Assembly: GCF_900149695.1 (NCBI RefSeq) | Contig: NZ_LT703004.1 | Coordinates: forward strand, 640,522 to 704,521 | Direction of reading: 5' to 3' | Origin: Anderseniella sp. Alg231-50 | GTDB lineage: Bacteria; Pseudomonadota; Alphaproteobacteria; Rhizobiales; Aestuariivirgaceae | Length of the DNA stretch: 64,000 nucleotides | In this document: piece after piece, positions 27,298-35,502 of the stretch | Layout: each line of letters starts with the position of its first letter | Position numbering within the stretch: the first letter of the stretch is position 1 | Translations under genes and position numbers: made by a program | The notes under the pieces: model-generated | Seen by the model: only the letters and a program-made list of their open reading frames with translations | The model's database searches: none | What the model was told of the DNA's origin: nothing

Positions 27298-27516
27298 CTA
27301 GTTTTTCATGCTGGCGAATTCATCCGCCGTCAGCGAACCATCCGCGTTGGCATCTGCCGAAATGAAGGCATCTTCAGTCAGGTCCGGCATCATGGACACG
27401 GCCTCATCCAGCGAGACGGAACCGTCGGCATCGGTATCCACATCGGCAAAATCCGCAGCCTGTGCAGCACTGACAGCCAGCACCGAAACAGCAAGAACAG
27501 CAAAAAGTCTTTTCAT
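27298..27516 (-). CDS. Small exported EF-hand protein
   Basis: 72 residues from ATG 27516 with GGAGGG upstream. A signal peptide ends at AQAA. Two EF-hand loops follow: DTDADGSVSLDE and DANADGSLTADE, with the usual Asp/Asn at positions 1, 3, 5 and Glu at 12, so two calcium sites are expected. It is probably a periplasmic calcium binder of the CREC/EF-hand type. It is alone and lies convergent to the preceding gene. Confidence 0.85.
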   Translation of the reverse strand: MKRLFAVLAVSVLAVSAAQAADFADVDTDADGSVSLDEAVSMMPDLTEDAFISADANADGSLTADEFASMKN

Positions 27517-27710
27517 CGCACCCTCCAAAGTTAGACACCCCGTCAGCTTGACGGGCAGATTCATGTCAGGTGACATTCGTTGTCTGAACGGCTCACCCGG
27601 ATACGCATATGATCTTGCCCGCAGGTTTTTTATTGGGCCGAAAACGGTTGAATTGTGAGGTTTTTGCGTCAAAATTCGAGTCTGGCTTAGGTCCAGCCAG
27701 TCGCGAGGCG

Positions 27711-28853
27711 TCAGCGCTGTGTCTGTATCGCATCCGCAATCCGCCCGGCAGTTTCGGCGGCAGCATGAAAGTATCCCTGGAATACCGGCCGGTAGCCGGT
27801 GAACCAGAGGCCATTGTTGGCAGGGTCGGTCTCGCCGGCGGGATGCAGCGGAACGCCATGGTCGTCCAGCACTGCCAGATGGCCGAGCAAGGATTCCAGG
27901 CCGGTGTGATAGCCGGTTGCGCAGATCACCGTATCCGCGCAGAAAGTCTGCCCATTTTCAAACACAACCTCGCCATGGCGGAATTCAGCTACAGTGCCGG
28001 CCACCTTGAAACGGCCATCCTTTACGGCGGCGACAAAGCCGTCATCCATGGCAAATGCAATGCCATCTCTCAACAACCGTGTGCCACCGCCATCCGGATG
28101 ACTTGTGAGCCCGTAGCGGGCAAGGTTGCCGAAAAACAGCCATTGCATCAGCCGGAATGCCGGGTCGAGCATGGCAACCGGCAGCGCGGCAAACAGGTTT
28201 GCCGCGCGGTGCAGCGGAAACCCGAACACCCGGGTCGGCACGATTGCCGGGCCGTGGCGAACGGATATCAACACTTCCGCCGGATCATGTTGCGCCAGAT
28301 GGTTCAGAACGTCCCCGCCAGAATTTCCCGCACCGATGACCAGCACACGTTTGCCGTCCAGCCGGGCAACGTCACCCAGATCGGCAGCGTGGACCAGTTC
28401 TCCCTTGAACCCATCCCGCCCCTTCCAACCGGGTATGTGCGGGATCCGGTCACGCCCGGTAGCAAAAATCACATGGCTGCATTCCAAGGTCCGGTCTTCG
28501 GTTGCCAGGCGCCAGACAGACCCTGCCCGCTCAATACCGGTCACCTTGACGCCGAACCGGACCGGCACATCAAGGTCGGTTGCATATCCTTCAAGATAGT
28601 CCACGACCGTGTCGCGGCGAAGGAAGGTGCCGTCCTTATCCGGCATCGGCCGCCCCGGCAGGCTGGCAAAATGCCGGTGAATGTTGAGGCGCAATTGCGG
28701 ATGTCGAGCACGCCAGGGGTCAGCAACCCGGTCGCGAGCCTCCAGAACGGTGACAGGTATGCCTCGTTGCGCGAGTTCGCGCGCTGTGGTGAGGCCGGAA
28801 AGCCCTGCACCAATGACAATGACTGATGTGGCTGGTGAATGGTATTTGGTCAT
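27711..28853 (-). CDS. Flavin-containing monooxygenase-like NAD(P)/FAD oxidoreductase
   Basis: 380 residues. It has an N-terminal FAD site VIVIGAGLSGLTTARELAQRGIPVTVLEA and the segment WRARHPQLRLNIHRHFASLPG. A second Rossmann site VLVIGAGNSGGDVLNHLA probably binds NADPH, and the typical ICATGYHTGLESLL lies before the C-terminus (GLWFTGYRPVFQGYFHAA). This is the layout of class B flavin monooxygenases / CzcO-like proteins. The FxGxxxHxxxY/F fingerprint is degenerate (IPGWKGRDGFKGELVHAADL). The substrate could be an N- or S-containing compound; no partner clarifies it. Confidence 0.8.
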   Translation of the reverse strand: MTKYHSPATSVIVIGAGLSGLTTARELAQRGIPVTVLEARDRVADPWRARHPQLRLNIHRHFASLPGRPMPDKDGTFLRRDTVVDYLEGYATDLDVPVRFGVKVTGIERAGSVWRLATEDRTLECSHVIFATGRDRIPHIPGWKGRDGFKGELVHAADLGDVARLDGKRVLVIGAGNSGGDVLNHLAQHDPAEVLISVRHGPAIVPTRVFGFPLHRAANLFAALPVAMLDPAFRLMQWLFFGNLARYGLTSHPDGGGTRLLRDGIAFAMDDGFVAAVKDGRFKVAGTVAEFRHGEVVFENGQTFCADTVICATGYHTGLESLLGHLAVLDDHGVPLHPAGETDPANNGLWFTGYRPVFQGYFHAAAETAGRIADAIQTQR

Positions 28854-28980
28854 GGCTGCTTGATCGCAGGCGGCCCGGCAAGAGGCAAGTGCAGTTCCTC
28901 ACACTGCAGCACGGTTTTGATGAAACGGAACCGATTGTCAGGCCGGCGACTTGGGGCCGGCCTGCGCTTTGGAGCCGTAC

Positions 28981-29592
28981 CTACCGCTCAGACAGGGCAA
29001 GCCTCAGGCCCAGAAACCCGAATGTACCGGCGAAACTCCGCTTGAGCCACGTCATGACGACGGGGCGCGAAATTACATAATCACGGGCCATGGCCGCGCA
29101 GGCGCCGTAGCCGACAAAAATGATGAAGGTGAGCGCCATGAAAACGCCCGCCAGCAGCACCAGGCTTGCCGTTGCGCCTTGCGCATCAAGCGGCACGAAC
29201 TGCGGCAGGAAGGCCATGAAGAACAAGGACAGCTTGGGGTTCAGCACATTGAGCAGCATGCCGTTCAGGATCGTCCTGCCGGCCGGAACCGGCGCCGTGT
29301 CTTCGGTGACATCCAGCGTGCCGCCGTCCTTCATGATGCTCCAGGCCATGTAGAACAGATAGGCGACGCCGAGGTACTTTACGATCTGGAAGGCCAGCGC
29401 ACTGGTGTGCAGAATGGCGGCCAGCCCGACGATACTGGCAATCGCTGCCGGCAGAATGCCCAGTGTGCAGCCGAACGCAGCCGCAATGCTGGGCCGGAAC
29501 CCGCGCCCCAGCCCAATGGCCAGCGTGTACAGCACACCGGTTCCCGGCAACAGAACGACGACAATTGACGTCAGCAGGAATTCAACACTCAT
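28981..29592 (-). CDS. LysE/RhtB-family exporter
   Basis: 203 residues, about six transmembrane helices. The N-terminal VVVLLPGTGVLYTLAIGLGRGFRPSIAAAFGCTLG corresponds to the conserved PGP...G..G...G segment. The middle YLGVAYLFYMAWSIMKDGG and NGMLLNVLNPKLSLFFMAFLPQFV are strong family signatures. It should export amino acids or related small molecules across the inner membrane. No regulator is adjacent to it. Confidence 0.9.
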   Translation of the reverse strand: MSVEFLLTSIVVVLLPGTGVLYTLAIGLGRGFRPSIAAAFGCTLGILPAAIASIVGLAAILHTSALAFQIVKYLGVAYLFYMAWSIMKDGGTLDVTEDTAPVPAGRTILNGMLLNVLNPKLSLFFMAFLPQFVPLDAQGATASLVLLAGVFMALTFIIFVGYGACAAMARDYVISRPVVMTWLKRSFAGTFGFLGLRLALSER

Positions 29593-29769
29593 CCGGGACC
29601 CCCTTGCGAATTAAGCTGACATCATGGCTCGAAATCCTGCAGCAATCCATCTTTTCCGATCGAACAGCGTTCTTCGCCTTGCTCTGGCCGCGCGCACAAA
29701 CAGCTGCGCGGCGAGATGTGCCCGCCGCGCGCCATGTTGATGTCTGCCTGCAATGACTAACCGGGAAGT

Positions 29770-30708
29770 CTAGTCCAGTATCTCGCCGGACTGGGCCCAG
29801 CGCACGATATCAGGCGAATCCAGTGCTACACCGAAGCGGTCGTGCTCCTGACGCGAACTTCCGCCGAACGACCAGTGAGCTCCCACCATAAAGGTGTGAT
29901 CGTCAAATTCTTCGGAAACGCCGCCATCTGTATTTTCAAAATAGTTGCCGCGATAGCGCGCGAACAAGGTGGTGTCGCCAACCACCGGCAAACCGGCGAC
30001 CACGGTATCGTACCTTGCACCCCATTCAAAAAGCTCAGCATCATCTTCGTCTTCGTCTGACACCCCATTTGCGTAAGAAGCCTCAAATTGAATACGGCTG
30101 TCGGGTGTGAGATACCAGCGGGCAACGCCGCGGCCAAACACCGCCTTGCGCATCGTCTCCGCAGCAGAGGCCTCGTCTTCATCCGAATAAAAATACCCGG
30201 CCTGTCCCTGGAGTGTCCAATCGCCCAGATAATACTGGAATTCACCGCCAACGAACCAGGCAGACATTTCGTCATTGTCGGAGTAACCGCCGCCAAAGCC
30301 GCCGAAAACCCCCAACAAACCCGTGGACGGATCCCTCAGGAAGGAAAAGTGCGTCGTGGCCTGAAATTGATAGCCGAAATAGTCATCAACTCCCGTCGCG
30401 GAGTCGGTGTTAAACAACTGCTCACTGTTGAGTTCGTACTTCAGATCCTGCTGTATCGACAGTGTTTCGCCGAGGGGGAAACTCAATCGTGCCTCGCCGC
30501 CAGACATGAAATGAACGTCGTTATCAGGAGTGGCGCCTCCGTTGGTATCGAAGCCGCCGATGACCGAAACCCCGGTCCAGCTCTCATAGCTGCCCGAAAT
30601 GATCAGCCCCAATGCCCGCTCGGTTTCCAGGTCGGCGGCGTGCGACGCCGTAGCACCAAGTGTCGCGAAAAAACCTGCTGCTGCAATTCCGGCGATAGTG
30701 CGTTTCAT
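29770..30708 (-). CDS. Exported barrel-like envelope protein (paralogue of 31970-32944)
   Basis: 312 residues from ATG 30708 with AGGGA upstream. A signal peptide ends at SHA, and the mature protein starts ADLETERALGLIISGSYESWTGV. The rest alternates polar and aromatic residues with repeated Gly-rich turns, as in an outer-membrane beta-barrel: LSFPLGETLSIQQDLKYEL, STGLLGVFGGFGGGYSD, WFVGGEFQYYLGDWTLQGQAGYF. There is no C-terminal aromatic residue (ends SGEILD), so a barrel is inference. It is similar along its length to the protein at 31970-32944, 1.2 kb away on the other strand. Confidence 0.65.
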   Translation of the reverse strand: MKRTIAGIAAAGFFATLGATASHAADLETERALGLIISGSYESWTGVSVIGGFDTNGGATPDNDVHFMSGGEARLSFPLGETLSIQQDLKYELNSEQLFNTDSATGVDDYFGYQFQATTHFSFLRDPSTGLLGVFGGFGGGYSDNDEMSAWFVGGEFQYYLGDWTLQGQAGYFYSDEDEASAAETMRKAVFGRGVARWYLTPDSRIQFEASYANGVSDEDEDDAELFEWGARYDTVVAGLPVVGDTTLFARYRGNYFENTDGGVSEEFDDHTFMVGAHWSFGGSSRQEHDRFGVALDSPDIVRWAQSGEILD

Positions 30709-31004
30709 GACATGTCCCTGCCTGATTTTGTTCTGTATTGCCTCGATACGGTCCGTAATCTGCCCGAATTCAGAATTCACCACAATACGTGAGCTGTGTG
30801 GATACGCATTTTCTTAGAATGTGTGACATAATTACAACAGTGGCTTGGTTTGCCGCTCGTGCAGTGTTGCACGCCAATTCTTCTGCTGCGCAACTGTCAG
30901 GTACTGTCGGCACATGCCCGTTGGCGGCCAGTTGCCGTGCAAGTAGACTGGACCGGAACACGTTGCCAGATATCAAGAATTTCAGAAGCGAAAGGCAGAT
31001 TGTC

Positions 31005-31835
31005 ATGGCTGGGTCACGCGAGGTTGCCAAGCATTATACCCACGGTTCGCTGCTTGATGCGATCAGGGACGGGATCGGCGGGATCGGAAAGACACCTGAA
31101 ACCGTCACCATCGATGACCTTGCTCCCATTGACGAATTCCATATCGGCGGACGCGTGGCATCAGTTGAATTCCTCGACCAGCTGTCGCTGACCAACCAGT
31201 CCCATGTGCTCGATGTCGGCTGCGGGCTGGGTGGGCCGGCACGGTTTGCGGCCAGCCACTATGGCGCAACCGTCACCGGCATCGACCTGACGGCAGAATT
31301 CGTGCAGGCCGGACAGGTGCTGTGCCGGTGGGTTGGTCTGGAAAACACCATAACGCTTGTCGAAGGCAGCGCGCTTGCCATGCCGTTCGGCAATTCAGGC
31401 TTCGATGCGGCCTACATGATGCATGTGGGCATGAACATTGCCGACAAGGAAACCCTGTTTGGTGAGGTTGCCCGGGTGTTGAAGCCCGGCGCCACGTTCG
31501 GCATCTATGACGTGATGCAGACAGGCGACACCGGGATCAGCTTTCCGGTGCCGTGGGCGGAAACCGCTGCAACCAGCGCACTGGCGTCACCCGGTCAATA
31601 CAAATCAGCGCTTGAAACGGCAGGCTTCGAAATCACCGCGCAGCGAAACCGGCGCCACTTCGCCCTGGCGTTCTTTGCGGAACTGGCCGCGCTAACCAAG
31701 GCCGCCGGAGGCCCGCCACCGCTTGGCATACATATCCTGATGGGTGAAAGCCGGGCCATAAAAGTGAAGAACATGGCCGACAACATCGCAGCCGGACGCA
31801 TTGCCCCGGTGGAACTGATCGCGCGGCTGTACTGA
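31005..31835 (+). CDS. SAM-dependent methyltransferase, GSMT/SDMT-like
   Basis: 276 residues from ATG 31005, with GAAAGG upstream; the longer upstream frame looks non-coding. It starts REVAKHYTHGSLLDAIRDGIGGIGK, has motif I HVLDVGCGLGGPARFAASHYGATVTGIDLT, and ends with LGIHILMGESRAIKVKNMADNIAAGRIAPVELI. The N- and C-termini resemble sarcosine/dimethylglycine methyltransferases that build glycine betaine, but also other small-molecule methyltransferases. The context (BCCT, carnitine operon elsewhere) makes an osmolyte role attractive but unproven. Confidence 0.8.
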   Translation: MAGSREVAKHYTHGSLLDAIRDGIGGIGKTPETVTIDDLAPIDEFHIGGRVASVEFLDQLSLTNQSHVLDVGCGLGGPARFAASHYGATVTGIDLTAEFVQAGQVLCRWVGLENTITLVEGSALAMPFGNSGFDAAYMMHVGMNIADKETLFGEVARVLKPGATFGIYDVMQTGDTGISFPVPWAETAATSALASPGQYKSALETAGFEITAQRNRRHFALAFFAELAALTKAAGGPPPLGIHILMGESRAIKVKNMADNIAAGRIAPVELIARLY

Positions 31836-31969
31836 TTTGACTGTGACAAATAAGACACAGTTTCCAAAAAACAGCCGTTTTGCCAGTAAAGTCCATTGTA
31901 CGCTGACGTTCTGGCAGCTATCGTTTGTCAAAGCTCGGGGCGGGCCAGGAAACTGAGGGGATTGCGGAG

Positions 31970-32944
31970 ATGAAAGCAGTTGTTGCGTCGTCGGTTGTAG
32001 CGCTGGCACTTGCCGTATCGGCGAATGCGGCCAAGGCAGCGGACTATGAAACCGACCGGGCCATACAGGACCTGGTTGTGTCCGGCGTGGTTGAAAGCTG
32101 GACCGGTGTTACTTTCATTTCAAATCCGGAAGGTAACGTGGAGCCGGACCAGGACGAATTCCTCGCATCCGGCCTGTCCGGCCGCCTGAGCCTGCCGCTC
32201 GGGGAAAACCTGTCGATACAAAGCGATGTTGATTTTGAGTACGGCTCGACGGCGTTTAGCGGCGAGTTCTCATCCGATACCTTTGAATACGCTCTGCAGT
32301 TCGGCGCGCATCTTTCGTGGCGCGACCCAAGCCGTGGCCTGTTCGGCGCATTCGGCGGTTTTGGCGCCGGCAGGGGCGATGACAACACCGACGGCGGTCA
32401 GGAAGACCCGAACACCCAGAATACCCAGTTCTGGTTTGTCGGCGGCGAAGGCCAGTACTACACCGAGGATCTGACCTTTTACCTGCAGGCCGGGTTCATG
32501 GACTCAGAAGATGACGAATTTCCGGGCGATGGTAATGATGCATTTCGGGATGCCGCCTTTGTACGCGGCGTTGGACGCTGGTTCATCAGCCCGAACACCC
32601 GCCTGCAACTGGAAGCCGCCTTTGCGGATGGTAAAACAGACAACGAAAACTCCAACGATGCCCAGATAATAGAGTGGGGCGTCCGGTTTGACACCGTGCT
32701 GGAGGGCTTGCCCGTCATCGGAGACACGGCAGTGTTTGTCGGCTATCGCGGTAATCACTACAGACGCGACCTTCAAGCCGACGACGATGAAGAAGAAGAT
32801 ACAAAGTACACCGACCACACCATCATGGTCGGCACCAGCTATCATTTCGGCGGCACAACCCGCAAGGAATTCGAACGCACCGGCGCCGGTCTCGACCTGC
32901 CCAACTTTGGCCGCTGGTCCGCAGCCGGCGAGAACATCGACTAA
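31970..32944 (+). CDS. Exported barrel-like envelope protein (paralogue of 29770-30708)
   Basis: 324 residues from ATG 31970. The signal peptide ends AKA and the mature start ADYETDRAIQDLVVSGVVESWTGV mirrors the paralogue. Shared blocks: LSLPLGENLSIQSDV, RDPSRGLFGAFGGFGAG, WFVGGEGQYYTEDLTFYLQAGF, ARWF/GRWFISPNTRLQLEAAFADG, DTVLEGLPVIGDTAVFVGYRGN, DHTIMVGTSYHFGG. A strongly acidic insert (QADDDEEEDTKY) lies in one presumed loop. Function unknown; a porin-like or surface role is inference. A terminator follows directly. Confidence 0.65.
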   Translation: MKAVVASSVVALALAVSANAAKAADYETDRAIQDLVVSGVVESWTGVTFISNPEGNVEPDQDEFLASGLSGRLSLPLGENLSIQSDVDFEYGSTAFSGEFSSDTFEYALQFGAHLSWRDPSRGLFGAFGGFGAGRGDDNTDGGQEDPNTQNTQFWFVGGEGQYYTEDLTFYLQAGFMDSEDDEFPGDGNDAFRDAAFVRGVGRWFISPNTRLQLEAAFADGKTDNENSNDAQIIEWGVRFDTVLEGLPVIGDTAVFVGYRGNHYRRDLQADDDEEEDTKYTDHTIMVGTSYHFGGTTRKEFERTGAGLDLPNFGRWSAAGENID

Positions 32945-32971
32945 TCTGGTTTTTGCATCGGGAATTCAAAG

Positions 32972-32999
32972 AGGCGTCGCTCACCGCGGCGCCTTTTTT
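32972..32999 (+). terminator. Rho-independent terminator
   Basis: Stem GGCGTCGC / GCGGCGCC (one T-G wobble) with loop TCACC, followed by six T residues, 30 bases after the stop of the barrel-like protein gene. Confidence 0.8.
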
Positions 33000-33107
33000 G
33001 TTGGCGTCAGGGTGAAGGACAATTTATGCAGGCATGAATTCACCCTTGACCAGCAGGTTGCGCAGCACTTGGCCAAAATCCACCTGATTACCTGAAAACG
33101 GACAGCC

Positions 33108-33722
33108 GTGACCACACACCCGCCAGCCTTCAAACCGGTCGCCGGAAACACCGGCCTCGAACAGGTTCTCGCAACCGTCTGGGCCTGCCTGCGCGAAGGA
33201 GCGGCACCGGGACGTTCGCCCTACAGCATTGCGCAACTGGCAACCGTCAGCACGGACGGGTCGGCTAAAGTGCGCTATGTCGTGCTGCGCCGGGTGTCCG
33301 AGGACGTCCGCGAAATTACCTTTCACACCGATGTGCGCTCGAGCAAGATTGCCGAGATCAATGCCAACCCGGATGTGGCGCTGGTGGCGGCCGATCTTGA
33401 GAAAAACCTCCAGATCAGGCTGGAAGGCCGGGCTCACGTCATCACAGACGGCCGTGTCAAACGCACAGCCTGGGATGCCAGCCGGGACCATTCCCTGGTG
33501 CTGTTTCGCAATCCGCTGGTGCCGGGCACACCCATAGACAGCCCATCCGACGGCCAGCCCACGAACCAGACGGTGACCCGTGACGACGGCTATGAGAACT
33601 TCTGCATGGTGGTCATGTCAGTGACCAGCGTGGATTGGCTCGACCTTTCACCTGATGGTCACGAACGAGCGATCCTTGTGCGCAACGGCTTAGACTGGCA
33701 CGGCAGCTGGGTGGCGCCATAG
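33108..33722 (+). CDS. Pyridoxamine-5'-phosphate-oxidase-like FMN-binding protein
   Basis: 204 residues from GTG 33108. The N-terminal domain SIAQLATVSTDGSAKVRYVVLRRV, then ITFHTDVRSSKIAEINANPDVALVAADLEKNLQIRLEGRAHV is the FMN-binding split barrel of the Alr4036/PNPOx-like group. It ends with a PNPOx-like dimer segment (VDWLDLSPDGHERAILV). The family binds FMN and may oxidise pyridoxamine phosphate or act as a general flavin oxidoreductase; true PdxH signatures at the C-terminus are lacking. Confidence 0.82.
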   Translation: MTTHPPAFKPVAGNTGLEQVLATVWACLREGAAPGRSPYSIAQLATVSTDGSAKVRYVVLRRVSEDVREITFHTDVRSSKIAEINANPDVALVAADLEKNLQIRLEGRAHVITDGRVKRTAWDASRDHSLVLFRNPLVPGTPIDSPSDGQPTNQTVTRDDGYENFCMVVMSVTSVDWLDLSPDGHERAILVRNGLDWHGSWVAP

Positions 33723-33734
33723 AGCGTCACCCGG

Positions 33735-34442
33735 TTACACGGACCGAGTGATCCCGCCATCCACGCGGATGTTCTGGCCGGTGATGTAGGCCGCGCCGCC
33801 AGACGCCAGGAAGGCGACGACGGATGCGATCTCGCCCAGCGAGTCTCCGTAGCGCTGCATCGGAATCTGCTCGAGAAACTCCTGCTTTTCCGGCAGGCTG
33901 TTGATGAAGCCCGGCAGCACATTGTTCATCCTGATGTTGTCAGTCGCATACTTGTCGGAGAACAGTTTGGTAAAGGCGGCAAGGCCGGCCCGGAACACGC
34001 CCGAAGTAGGAAACACCGGGTTGGGTTCAAACGCGGCAAAGGTCGAGATGTTGATGATAGTGCCGGATTTCTGGGCCTGCATGATGGGTGTTACGAGGCG
34101 GGTCGGGCGCACGACGTTGAGGAAATAGACATCCATGCCGGTGTGCCAGTCTTCATCGCTCAGGTCGAGAACCGGCGCACGCGGCCCGTGACCGGCACTG
34201 TTTACAAGAACGTCTACCCGCCCCCATTTTTCCATGGTCGCATCGACGAGGCGCTGCAGATCGTCAACCGATTGGTTGGACCCGGTGACACCGATGCCGC
34301 CAAGCTCGTTAGCCAGCGCTTCGCCCTTGCCGGACGATGACAGGATGGCCACGTGAAAACCGTCAGCCGCCAGCTTGCGGGCTGAGTCTGCGCCCATGCC
34401 GCTGCCGCCAGCTGTTATGATTGCTACTTTTTGCTCGGACAT
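33735..34442 (-). CDS. SDR-fold protein lacking the catalytic Tyr and Lys
   Basis: 235 residues. The cofactor site (AIITAGGSGMGADSARKL) and VLVNSAGHG are present, and Ser133 of NISTFAAF is in place. The catalytic Tyr-x3-Lys is replaced by Ser147 and Arg151 in PTSGVFRAGLAAF, while the following helix and PGFI motif are normal. It probably binds NAD(P) but cannot use the standard SDR mechanism; a few atypical subgroups show this change. It ends IRVDGGITRSV. It is divergent from the LysR gene at 34565, which may control it. Confidence 0.85.
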   Translation of the reverse strand: MSEQKVAIITAGGSGMGADSARKLAADGFHVAILSSSGKGEALANELGGIGVTGSNQSVDDLQRLVDATMEKWGRVDVLVNSAGHGPRAPVLDLSDEDWHTGMDVYFLNVVRPTRLVTPIMQAQKSGTIINISTFAAFEPNPVFPTSGVFRAGLAAFTKLFSDKYATDNIRMNNVLPGFINSLPEKQEFLEQIPMQRYGDSLGEIASVVAFLASGGAAYITGQNIRVDGGITRSV

Positions 34443-34509
34443 GTCAGACCTCTTGTGCTGATGTGATTAAGATATTGCGATTGCCGGCAAAACTAGGGAT
34501 CGGGCGCGC

Positions 34510-34521
34510 GGTTGACCAACC
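34510..34521. promoter_or_regulatory. Small palindrome in the SDR-LysR divergent region
   Basis: GGTTGACCAACC, arms of five bases, lies in the 122-base region between the two divergent starts. It could be part of a LysR-type binding site, though the usual T-N11-A pattern is not clear here. Confidence 0.25.
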
Positions 34522-34564
34522 ATAAAAACACTCTTTAGACTATAGAAAAACTACTGCGTAACGG

Positions 34565-35473
34565 ATGGAACCTGTGCCCCGACTGCCTCCCCTGAATGCG
34601 CTGAAAGCGTTTGAAGCCTCCGGCCGCCACCTGAATTTCCGGCTGGCGGCTGAAGAAATTGGCGTCACCCAGGGTGCCGTTGCCCAGCACGTACGCGCAC
34701 TGGAGGCCGACTTCCAGGTCAAACTGTTTGAACGGCTCGCCAGAGGGCTGGCGCTGACCGATGAAGGCCGCAAATACCATGCCCCGATACAGCGGGCCTT
34801 TGAACTGATACGCGATGCGAGCGATGAGCTGCGCCCGCAGCAAGGCGTGGTGACGATCTCCGTCACGCCGTCTTTCGCGACGAAATGGCTGGTGCCGCGG
34901 TTGGCGCAGTTCACCGCCTCCAATCCTGACCTGAATGTGCAGATCGTGGCGTCGGCTGACCTGGCCAATTTCCAGGACGACGGCATTGACCTTGCCGTGC
35001 GACAGGGCCGCGCGCCGAGCCTGTCCGGCCTGGTGTCGGCGGCATTGTTCCCGGCGGAAATCTATGCTGTCTGCAGCCCGGCCCTGCTGCAAGGCGACCA
35101 TCCCCTGCTGATGCCGGAAGACCTTGAACATCACACCCTGCTGCTCGACGGCCATGGTCTCTGGCCGCTTTATATCGAGGAATTCGTTCCCGGCAGACCG
35201 GCGCGCGAGTTTCGCAGCATCAGGTTCAACCAGACCGCCCATGCAGTCGATGCAGCTCTTTCCGGTCAGGGAGTGGCGCTTGCCGGTGACCTGTTCGTCG
35301 CCGATGAACTGGCTTCTGGCCGGCTGGTCCGGCCGTTTCAGCAAACTGTGCAGAAGGACCTCGGGTTTTTCATCGTGGCGCCGCGCAAATCAAAGAACGC
35401 AACCCCGGTCAAACGCATGTGGGACTGGCTGATAGAGCAGAGCCGGACCGAACCGTCCGACATTATCGACTAG
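34565..35473 (+). CDS. LysR-family regulator, GcvA-like
   Basis: 302 residues. The helix-turn-helix is PRLPPLNALKAFEASGRHLNFRLAAEEIGVTQGAVAQHVRALEADFQVKLFERLARGLALTDEGR, with the PPLNALKAFEA start typical of the GcvA subgroup. The substrate-binding domain follows (VVTISVTPSFATKWLVPRLAQFTASNPDLNVQI). It is divergent from the atypical SDR, the usual arrangement for LysR control of the neighbour. Confidence 0.92.
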   Translation: MEPVPRLPPLNALKAFEASGRHLNFRLAAEEIGVTQGAVAQHVRALEADFQVKLFERLARGLALTDEGRKYHAPIQRAFELIRDASDELRPQQGVVTISVTPSFATKWLVPRLAQFTASNPDLNVQIVASADLANFQDDGIDLAVRQGRAPSLSGLVSAALFPAEIYAVCSPALLQGDHPLLMPEDLEHHTLLLDGHGLWPLYIEEFVPGRPAREFRSIRFNQTAHAVDAALSGQGVALAGDLFVADELASGRLVRPFQQTVQKDLGFFIVAPRKSKNATPVKRMWDWLIEQSRTEPSDIID

Positions 35474-35502
35474 ACGGAGTCACTGCGCCTTACAGGCGGC
35501 TA

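Noticed and set aside
27609..28826. 405-codon plus-strand ORF opposite the flavin monooxygenase
   Set aside because: Antisense to a gene with clear FAD and NADPH motifs; no domain seen in the plus frame.
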